Shown here piece after piece: positions 48,101 to 60,100 of a stretch of 64,000 nucleotides of DNA (positions are counted from its first letter, which is position 1; every line of letters begins with the position of its first letter). The stretch comes from Lytechinus variegatus (taxonomy: Eukaryota > Echinodermata > Echinoidea > Temnopleuroida > Toxopneustidae), in contig NC_054746.1 of assembly GCF_018143015.1 (NCBI RefSeq), positions 40,116,687 through 40,180,686 of the forward strand. The letters run 5' to 3'. Below the pieces are notes generated by a model, which had not been told where the DNA came from, made no database searches, and saw only the letters and a list, made by a program, of their open reading frames with translations. A program made the position numbers and the translations under genes.

Positions 48101-51100
48101 TTTCTTATGATTTTAAAACAAAGCAAATTATGTAATAATTATTTCTGACAAAGGGAATAAGAAATCATGCAGAGAACAAAGTACAAAATAATATAGACCA
48201 GCATGCATGCATCAATATATGACACGCCAAGGTCAGCTTACCTATGAAACAAGAAGTGCCTTTATGATACTAATGCTTGGAATCATGACTGCAAAGATGT
48301 CGGATACTTCAATAAAACTTTTGTATATATGTTCACGCTAAGCTCTCTAACCGGTCTTCAATACTATCAAACCAAAATTTATGTTTGATTTTAATAAATT
48401 CAGCATACCTCCATATTGCCCCAGTTATCATTGTCATTCCATCCATCATCATTGCCTCCTTCATTTCCATAATCTGAATCAGAGTCTCTACCTCTGCTAC
48501 CATCAACCCTCGTCATTGGAGATGGCCTTTCATCTTTACCTTCATCAGGTTTGGTTGCTCTTGTGTCTGACTTGGCTGCAAATCAAATAGAACATGTAAA
48601 AGTTCAGATTTTCCTTGTGGCCTATTTCAGTATGGATATGGGAAGACTTAAATTTAATTCCAGTATATGATAAAGATGTGTTCTATGATTTTGTACTTGG
48701 TAGACAAGGACTTCATTTCTTGTTGCAGAAATTCATAAAATCAAGAACCCCAACTTCCTGTAAAGATACAGCCTGCAATCTTGGGATGCACCTATCATCA
48801 TCATCAGCAACAAATCCAGAATTTCAATGCAATGTGAAGATAAAATCTATGAAGTTATAACTTCATATAATTTGAACTCAGAGTGAAAAAATAACCATCA
48901 TGCTTTTAATTGATAATCTATGCATTATTTCATTACTACAAATATGCATAGCATTGATGTAATGATTGTTAAAATAAGAAACAAGTGGAATGCCTCTGGC
49001 CGTCTCACCTGCATCACGCGGTTCAATATAGCAGCAGTGCTGACTTTGAATACTACTCTAACTTGCACAAGATGTTCAGTGATACATGGTTACTCTTATG
49101 TCCACTTTTTATGAAATAGACAAATAAACTTACGGAGATATGGTTATTCAACAAAAAACCCCAACATGGCCAAAGTTCATTGACCTTACATGACCTTTGA
49201 CCTTGATCATGTGACCTGAAACTCGAACAGGATGTTTAGTGATACTTGATTACTCTTATGTACAAGTTTCATGAATCAGATCCATAAACTTTCAAAGTTA
49301 TGATGGTAATTCAACAGATACACCCAATTCGGCCAAAGTTCATTGACCTTTGACCTTGGTCATGTGACCTGAAACTCAAACAGGATGTTCAGTGATACTT
49401 GATTACTCTAATGTCCAAGTTTAATGAACTAGACCAATAAACTTTCAAAGTTATGATGGTAATTCAACAGATACTCCCGATTCGGCCAAAGTTCATTGAC
49501 CCTAAATGACCTTTGACCTTGGTCATGTGACGTGAAACTCATGCAGGATGTTCAGTGATACTTGATTAACCTTATGTCCAAGTTTCATGAACTAGGTCCA
49601 TATATTTTCTAAGTTATGATGACATTTCAAAAACTTAACCTCAGGTTAAGATTTCGATTCCTCCAACATGGTCTAAGTTCATTGACCCTAAATGACCTTT
49701 GACCTTGGTCATGTGACATGAAACTATAATAGGATGTTCAGTAGTACTTGATTAACCTTATGGCCAAGTTTTATTAACTAGGTCCATATACTTTCTAAGT
49801 TATGACGTCATTTCAAAAACTTAACCTCGGGTTAAGATTTGATGTTGACGCCGCCGCCGCCGCCGTCGGAAAAGCGGCGCCTATAGTCTCACTCTGCTTC
49901 GCAGGTGAGACAAAAAAATTGGTCACTTTTTCAATTTTACTGATTACTGGAACACTTACCTTGTTGAGGGCCACCTGATCCTGGTGCTGATGGTTTACTA
50001 CCAGCTCCCCTATATAACCTTGATGTAAGAGATGTCATAGCCCATCCTGTCCAACTTGATGGGTTCTGAGATGATACACCTGCTTTGTTTACATCAGCCT
50101 CTGTGTGATTAGAACATTGCATTTAGTATAAAGATTATCAATATGATTTACGTTTAGTACTTTTTTTAAACTTTAGACTTTTTTCTATTTCAAACCCATA
50201 TTAAAGTCCACCCCAACAAAAACTTGATTGGAATAAAAAGAGAAAAATTCAACAAGCACAAAACTGAAAATTTCATCAAAATCGGATGTAAAATAAGAAA
50301 GTTATGGCATTTTAAAGTTTCGCTTATTTTCAACAAAATAGTTAAAAGAACGAGCCAGTTACATGCAAATGAGAGAGCTGATGACATCACTCACTCACTA
50401 TTTCTTTTGTATTTTATTATATGAAATATGAAATATTTTGATTTTTCGTCATTGTCATGTAAAATGAAGTTTCATTCCTCCCTAAACACATGGAATTCCA
50501 TTATTTTAGCATTTTGTACTTCAGGCAAGTAGGTCCTAATTCTCAAATTCGTAAAAATTGAAATATTGTATAATTCAAACAATAAAAAAAAAAGAAAAAG
50601 TGAGTGAGTGACATCATCGACTCTCTCATTTGGATGAAACTGGCTCGTTCATATAAATAAGCGAAATTTGAAATGTCATAACTTTCTTATTTTATATCTG
50701 ATTTTGATGAAATTTTCAGCATTGTACGTGTCTGATTTTTCTCTATTGATTCAAATCAACATTTTTCTGAGGTGGACTTGACCTTTAACAATAATAATGA
50801 CAAGGATGACAACGATTATAAAGGCAACAATGATAATGAGATCAATTCTACCAACCAAAATGACAATGACATTGAAAACGATAATTATCAAAATGACAAT
50901 GGTGGCTTGTTATGAGATTTATCCCAACAATGTGTGGGGTTTTTATCTGGGGGGGCGGGGATTTTTTTGGGGGAAAGTGATCCAGACGATTTCTTACCCA
51001 TTTCTTCAAGCAGTTCTGGATTCTCTGAGACCTTCTCCAGTTTGTCTAGGAAGATCTTAATGGCCTTGAAGGCATTCTGTCTGACACCCAGATCAGGATC

Positions 51101-54100
51101 CACAGTGAGTGTGCAGAGGGTTGGTAGAACCCTTAGAGCACAGTCTTTGAGAGAATAGTAGCTCTGAGTGGCAAGCATGGAGAGGACACCAGCTGTCCTG
51201 GCAGGTGGGAAGGGGTCCTTCATGGCTCTTACAAATGCAGATGACAGTACCTTCTGTCTTGTCTGAATAAAGAACATAATACAGCATAATATTTGAGTGG
51301 TAATACAGTTCCTGAGTCCAATTGTAGGATATCCGTAAATAATCAACCTTTCTTCATGTCGTACCCCAATCTTTTTCTCTATTCTTCATTCTCAAGCTCT
51401 GATAATTTGAGAACATTACAACTTGTTATATAAATTAGAAAACAGAGACCAACATTACACGAAGGTCTCTTAATATGGGGGATAGAAGTACACACTTCAT
51501 AGAATTGTCAAATTAGTACATTATTTGATGAAAATAATGCATATTTTGTGTTGATATCTTAGATATAAGGGATAAGATATATGACTTACCGCAGGGTTGA
51601 GATAGCCAGCAAGTTTGCCAAGGCATATTGTTGTATTTGTTCTAATTCCTCCCTGAAACATAAAAGAAAAATGCTAATGATATAAGCACAATCATCAATT
51701 CCATCACTCTGAACTCTGTTACATCTCCCAAAATGGGCAACCTATGGAACTAAACATTCGCACAAGTTAAATAAATCAGAATACAATAAAATTCTGCAAA
51801 TGACATTATTAGATTTTTTTCAGGAAACCTTTTTACTTTCAACTACCAATTCATAGGCCAACAAGAACATCATATGTTATTACCCTTCTATACAGTATGA
51901 CCAAGACCATGTAAATGTATGCTCAACCCTTTTCAGGTGGTTTTACACATGCAAATTTCTTACAAATTAAACCACATATATTTTACATCCTACTAGAAAA
52001 AAAAATCTGTTTAAATTATAGATAATTAGAATTCAACAAAGTAAACTATGAAGATAAAAAAATAAGTTGTATGTATTGTACCGAATTTTACATCATCAAA
52101 CATATACTGTGCATAGTGTTTGCGATGACAAACAAAGAGAGGGGGAAAAGCAAGAAAGAGAGGTGAAAATGAACAAGTGGCCGTCTCACCTGCATCACGC
52201 AGTTCAACATAGCAGCAGTGCTGACTTTGAAAACTACTATAACTTGCACAAGATGTTTTTGGTTACTCTTATTTCCACGTTTTATGAACTAGACCAATAC
52301 ACTTACAGAGATAGGATGGTAATTCAACAAATACCCCCAATGTGGCCAAAGTTCATTGACCTCACATGACCTTCGACCTTGATCATGTGACCTGAAACTT
52401 GCGCAGGATATTCAGTGATACTTGATTACTCTTATGTCCAAGTTTCAAAAGTCAGATCAATAAACTTGCAAAGTTGTGATGGTAATTCAACAGATACCCC
52501 CATTATGGCCAAAGTTCATTGACCTTTGACCTTGGTCATGTGACCTAAAATGCGCACAGGATGTTCAGTGATACTTGATTACTCTTATGTCCAAGTTTTA
52601 TGAACTAGACCAACATACTTTCAAAGTTATGATGGTAATTCAACAAATACCCCCACTTCGCCCAAAGTTCATTGACCCTAAATGACCTTTGACCTTGATC
52701 ATGTGACCTGAAACTTGCACAGGATGTTCAGTGATACTTGATTACTATTATGTCCAAGTTTCATGAATCAGATCCAAAAACTTTTAAAGTTTTGATTGTA
52801 ATTCAACAGATACACCCAAATCGGCCAAAGTTCATTGACCCTAAATGACCTTTGACCTTGGTCATGTGACGTGAAACTCATGCAAGATGTTTGGTGATAC
52901 TTGATTAAGCTTATGTCCAAGTTTAATGAACTAGGTCCATATATTTTCTAAGTTATGATGACATTTCAAAACCTTAACCTCAGGTTAAGATTTCGATGTT
53001 GATTCCCCCAACATGGTCTAAGTTCATTGACCCTAAATGACCTTTGACCTTGGTCATGTGACATGAAACTCTATTAGGATGTTTGGTGATACTTGATTAA
53101 CTTTATGTCCAAGTTTAATGAACTAGGTTCAAATACTTTCGAAGTTATGATGACATTTCAAAACCTTAACCTCAGGTTAAGATTTTGATGCTGATTCCCC
53201 CATTATGGTCTAAGTTTATTGACCCTAAATGACCTTTGACCTTGGTCATGTGACATGAAACTATAATAGGAAGTTCAGTAATACTTGATTAAACCTTATG
53301 GCCAAGTTTCATGAACTAGGTCCATATACTTTCCAAGTTATGATGTCATTTCAAAAACTTAACCTCAGGTTAAGATTTGATGTTGACGCCGCCGCCGTCG
53401 GAAAAGCGGCGCCTATTGTCTCACTCTGCTTTGCAGGTGAGACAAAAATATACAGAAAAGAAGGTGATAATCAGAAGGAAAAGGAATAATAAGTTAAAGA
53501 GATACAAGGTAAAAAGAAAGGAGATAATAGAATGAGATGATGAAGAAGTAGTAGAAAAGAATAGGAAAAGATGAAAATGGGGAGGGGAGGAAGCAGAAAG
53601 AGAATACAGGGAAAGGGAGAGAAATAGAAAAGGTGATAAGAAGTCAAGGTGGAGTCAAAAGAGAAGGTAGGAAGGAACAGGAATCAAGGTACATTTGGAT
53701 AATTAGTCCATCTGTTTAAAAAACCGCTTCCCTTTTCATCACTCTAAACAGAAAAAAAGTCGCACTTTAGTGATCTACATCGGGAAAACAATTCAAAAAT
53801 TAAAAAAAAAAACAATTTTTCTGTTCCACTGCCCCCATCAGTTTCATATGCTCCCCTCTTCCATCCATAAATTGAAAATCAGAATAACCCTTAATTGGGT
53901 GTTTGGTGTGACTCTGCAAGGGAATGAACCAAGGAGTAAGGACCTCCTGTAGAGGCTGCCACTTTACAACCTGACCTAACATGTTCTTACCTGCTCATCT
54001 TTGGCTTGTAACCTTGCAAAGTGTTTAAGGACTTCCATATTGAGGTTCTTGTCGTTCAGCTTGGAAGCTAGTAGAAGCATGGCCTAATAGAATAACATCA

Positions 54101-57100
54101 ATAAAGCGAGAATGAGAAGATGATTTAAAAAAGTTGTGCATGTGTGTTAGTTTAATTAACTGTCAAGAAAGCAAATAGGCGATTGTATTTTTTTTTTTTT
54201 GGGGGGGGGGAAGGGGGGCGATCTTCATTTTCATAATTTGTAAATATACTATTCAAACCCCATCCCATGTAGGTGCTTCATATAGCTCTTCATAAAGATA
54301 TGAATGACTTTCTGCATGATTAGTAACCCTTTCTCATGCTACATGATATAATGATACATCCCTATGTAGCTGACTTCACACAAGAACACGTTCCAGTAGT
54401 GCATAAAATCATGTTTAATTTAACAAACAGCTTTATGATACACCAACCTGGCCCAGATAGGTTCTCAGAAAAAGTGCCGTGTGGTCCAGGGTAAATCCCA
54501 CTCTGGCACTTGTGTAAGATATCAGTCTTGTTTTGACACTCTACACTCCGGTGTAAATGGGTACCAGAAGGAATTAGATGCTTTGAATAATGGGAGCATT
54601 GTTATTGAAAACCCAGCACTGGGGAGTGTTTCAAGAAAGAACTTGTCCAGCGTTTTATCTCACAAGTCCTGTTTTATCAGACAGTTACCATTGAATCAGT
54701 GCCTCTCAGCCAATCAAATCCAAGGAAAGATATCAGATCTGACAACTTGTCAGACAAAAATATTGTTGAAACACTCCCCAGCTCTAGTAAGGTAGGAGCG
54801 CCTTATGCACTTTGTTTGACGGAACGGTACTGGTATGCTATGTAAATATCTAAATTATCAAAATCTAAAACTTCAAAGAAAATACAAAAGTTGCTATCAC
54901 CTGACAGCCACTCTAATTAATGTTGGGCAATCTAAAACAAAAGGTCTAAAACCATGAAAGGCATCAACGGTCTTACCTTAACTGTGTTTTCTCTTATAAC
55001 AGGCACTGTATCATTGAAACCATGACATATGTGAGGGAAGATCTGATCATTGACAACAGCTGGTTGGAGATGCTCTATAAACTGATCCATCTGAATGAAA
55101 ACACATATATTGCATAAATAATGAATGTTGAAACCCTTCCTGCACTCTCGATCTCTCTCTCTCACACACAACAATCCCAGTCTTTTTTCCCCCTAATTTC
55201 TCCCTAATCCCCTTTGAAACACACAAAAACATAAATGTAAGCATAACAATACTGATTAAGCACATCCCTTCTCTATCAATGTGATATAGATGCTGTTAAC
55301 CCCTGTATTTTTTTATCAGTGGCCTTAGCAACCGATGAAAGAATTCATTAGGGCTGGGACTAAAACCCGGGTACCCGGGTCCCGCCCGGAAGCCTCGGGT
55401 ACCCGGGTAGAAAAATCAATACCCGATACCCGAAAATTGCTCACCAGTATAACGTACATTTGATTTGTATTGCGTAGTGTAAGACATGATTGTAAACTCA
55501 TCACAAAAGTACACAAGTCTCATTTTGAATCTCACCAATTACCCTCGAAATATCTACTAGTTTTTCAAGTGATGATGTGACTGAGATCGTTCAATCGTCG
55601 CCATGTTTCTTTTGTAGCGCAGTGACGTCATCCAGCCACTGCGACGCAAGCCAATTTATGAATGAAAATATAGTAAGCATGCGCATTGCAAGCCTCAGCC
55701 CCACGCAGTATTCCGTCAAAACAAGTCTGCAATACTCTTTCACCTCGTACCAAAATCGACCTAGAATTCCACTTTCCTTTATTTCATATGAATTATAAAA
55801 GGTATTCTCAGAGGATCTATTTTCTCACCGATAGCGCACAGGTAAGCAAATTTTTATTACTTCTTGCTTTTCCGTCAAAATCTTACGAAGTAGCGTCGAT
55901 GTTGCATCGTGTTTGTGAGTTTGTAGAATCTATCGCTACGTGAACAAAGTCAACTGATTTCCGGGTTTCGGAGCATACGAGGCGCCAGCCAATCACGTTC
56001 TTGATACCATTTTCAGTCCATCATAAACCGAAAATGGTAACACGATCGTGATTGGCTGGCGCATTTGACGCTCCGAAACCCGGAAATCAGTTGACTTTGT
56101 TCACGTAGCGATAGATTCTACAAACTCACGAACACGATGTAATATCGACGCTACTTCGTACGATTTTGACGGAAAAGCAAGAAGTAATAAAAATTTGCTT
56201 ACCTGTGCGCTATCGGTGAGAAAATAGATCCTCTGAGAATACCTTTCATAATTCATATAAAATATAGAAAAGTGGAATTCTAGGTCGATTTTGGTACGAG
56301 GTGACAGAGTATTGCAGACTTGTTTCGATGGAATAATGCGTGGCGCACGGGAGCCTTGCAATGCGCATGCTTACTATATTTTCATTCATAAATTGGCTTG
56401 CATCGCATTGGCTTGATGACGTCACCAATGGGGTTTTTCCACCAGTCATATTTCGAGCGACATGATTTTCGGGTACCCGGGTACCCGCCCGAAAATGTCC
56501 ATGGGTACCCGAAGAGAAAAAAACCCGAAAGTCCCAGGCATTAGCAACCGATGAAAGAATTCATACTGATGAAACAACTGTCAGATTGTTGCATGATCAA
56601 CAATATCTCAATTTCTTGGGCATATTCTCAGTTTTTAACCTTGCATCAATTGTATCTGAAATTCACAAAAAAGTGACATGTTTTGTTATTTATTAAAAAA
56701 AAAATATTCACCAGAGTTATGAATATCTTACCTGCTGTAATAGTTTAACTCTTGTATTCCTATCTGTTGATGAGAAGAGTTTGACTACAATAGGCACTAT
56801 CCTCTTCTGGTATTCATCGGCATCTAGTAGTTTACCCAACTATGATAAGGTAAAAGTACATTTTAAAAAAATTACAAACAGAAAAACAGCACACTTGTTG
56901 AACTTGGATTAAGAATATTCTCTGATTGTCTTTTACATTTCAATTCATCTTTTCTAGTACAATTTGGAGAACAAATAGCATTTAGTACAATTTTTTTAGA
57001 TAGGCCATGAATTGACAGTGAGCTAAAAAAGAGTACTATAAATAACATATGAGCCAAGTCTTCACTCCTCAGAAAATGTAAAGTAAAATGCTAAGTAATC

Positions 57101-60100
57101 TAATTAGTCAATCGAATACAAGTGAATACAGGCCTTGGTGTACACTGCAATACATGCAATTTTACAGATTTTAAACACGTCAACCTCCAGCAATGAGCAT
57201 TATATACCTCATATTTCATAGTTGAAATGATCAGTGAAAATTCAAAAATAAAAATGATTGACTTTAAACTTTACAACATATTACAAATAGATTTATAATG
57301 TTATCAGTAGAATAATATTCACATTTTGACTAAAGGTAATTATGTAGTCTTTCGCATGAAGTTTACACCATAAGCCAGAAATCTAGTACTTGAACATCTA
57401 TATAATATTTCATTCACTATTTGGCTTCCTATAATACAATTATTTTCTTGGATCACATAAGCGCACGTGGGACAATGTATAATTATTGCTTTGAATGTCG
57501 GGCCGATGATCTATCCGAATCCTGTACTTTTTTGCTGATTTCTCAGCAATTACACAATTTCTTCCAAAATCCTTTGGCACATACGTTTTATTTATACAAA
57601 CAGACACTTTGGTGGTCATTTCATTGGATTCTGTACGAACTCATTTTGATATCGTTACCAAAACTAGCATTTACCTTTAATGAAAAGATAACTGATTAAT
57701 GATTTAAGTGATGTATAATCCAAATCTCAACTCTAAATATAAAATGAAGCTATTATACCATGTCAAAGTGACAACTTTTTTTACAGTGTTAAAGAAACCA
57801 TAGTTTTTTGCACTTGGACATTCCACTTTTTGAATAACATGGTTTTGTTATCCCAGCAGTGATATATAAACTGTATTAATAGGTATCAAACCTTGAGGAG
57901 TGGAGTAAGGATAGCCGAACCAGCATTTCCAAACTCAAAGGCTTGTAGCAGGAGAGGAAGGATACGATGACGACAAAACTCCTCAGGAAAGTCATCAATG
58001 GCAGCGCTCAAACCACTCAAGAAATTTGTCTTTTCTGTCTGATCTTTGATCTGAAAGATGTGCATTAAAACCTTTTCAATCAGAGAACTGTTATAATCTT
58101 TTACAGCTTATTTTAAAGTGACATAAAACATATACTTCTGACCCATGAGACTGAATCAATTTTATATGTCAATGTCCAAAATGATAATTATCTGCTTCAA
58201 ACGACTATACTATATGTGCTATTTATCATTTATCACAATCCATTTAGTATGTTCATTCACTATAAACAATCTTCTCCTCCCTCCACACACTTTGAAATCA
58301 GTTACTATTATTGCTAAGATGTAGTGAAGGATGATGGAAGAATAACAACTTATCTGCAGTTTCCTTTCATAAAATCCAAAATATGATATTGAAGGTTCTT
58401 CAAAGCTCACACTCTACAACAAATGAAAATCATTTTGAAATGTATCTTGAATAATGAAGTGGAATGAAATATAATGTGGATATCTAACCTGTATTTCTTC
58501 GAGAAAGAGATTAGTATCAACAAAGCTGTTCTTCATAAAGCCACCTGAATTCCTACAGGAATCAATGAACTTTGCTGGGTTTGGTCTAGATACTGGGTTT
58601 GCTCCAACCAACTCACAGTAGTTAGGTACAAGAGGTTTGGGTATCTACATAATGTATACATTGGGATGAACATTACATGAAGAAATGTATTCTTCCTATT
58701 GATTGTAAGTCTTACCAGCATTTTGGAGATGACATATTTAGTACCAAGATTCAATTACATTTTATTTCATAAGATGCAAATCTGCATATTCACAGAAAAA
58801 TAGATGTTTCAAGCTTCAAGCTCTTCTTTTCATAAACATGATACATTTTTAGAACAAAATATTCAAGGTAACACGTCATCTACTCCTGTACAGATTGTCA
58901 AACTTTTCTTTAATGCACATTCTGATATTACTACACAGCTTTGTTCCATAAAAAACAAACCTATATGACAAAATAATGTTAATGACTACATATTATCCTG
59001 AAACAGGAATAAGAAGTTTCAAATAAGCAATCCTCAAGATTAAAGATTGAAGAATTAAAAAGCATTAATTGAAAAATGACAAATCATTGTAAGTACAAAG
59101 TTCCATTTACCTTTCCCAGCGCCTTTAGAGAAGATGTTCTCGGAAGTGTTCCATTGAAGACCTCCCATATCAAGCAACCAAGACCCCACATATCAGCGGC
59201 CCTAGGGATAGAATCACATATTTTACATGGTCACTTTTGATAAACATGTATTGTTATATAGTATTTTTTGTCCTTTTTTTACTCAATTGACAAAATGGGA
59301 CTAAATGCACCAGTTACAACCCCAATATTCTGTATCATAGTACTCATGAGTAATTTGTGAGTGTAAATAGCAAGCCACAATCACCATCATTTATTAATCT
59401 GTAATTTCATTTTAGTAAAGTTATTTTTCAAACACATGAATATATGTACACAATGTAAATCATCAATATTTCAAGATATAAACAAATCCCTGCTTAATTC
59501 AGATAACAAATAAAAGTGAATTCAAGCAAACAAACATTTTGAAATTCTTTAACTTGGAAATGGCAAATGCTAAACTTACCAAGGGCATGGCCTCTTTTTA
59601 GCTCTCATGTCAGTCATTTCTGGTGGGTTGTATTTTTCTAATGACTTCAGTCCCTTATCTGGAATGGTGCTGCCTTCCCCTTCAGATGGAGTGATGTAGT
59701 CCACTGCACCAAGCTTCCATTCCCCAGCCCGATTCACAAATACACAGCTTAGGTTTACATTGTTGTGTTTTAGTTTGCAGTCATTGTGCAAGAAACTCAG
59801 TCCTTTCTGTCAATTTGTGAGATGTAAATGAAAAGTTTGTAGACAAATTGGCATGAACACAAATTGCAGCAGTTACTTTTATCTGCTCCAAATATTATCA
59901 ACCATAATACCAAGGTAAGTTATTCTTACTCTATAGAGTACATGTATATCCACTTTAAAGAATTCATCATCCCGGGGAGCATTTCATAAAACCACTTGTC
60001 TAACGTTTTATCTGACAATAACAGTGTTTCTCAGGCAATCAAATTCAAGGAAATTTGTCAGATCTGACAACTTTTTGGGCAAAAATGTTGATGGAACGCT

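Noticed and set aside
55577-56449. Matching open frames on both strands
   Set aside because: Mirror images made by the palindromic element; they are not conserved coding pairs.
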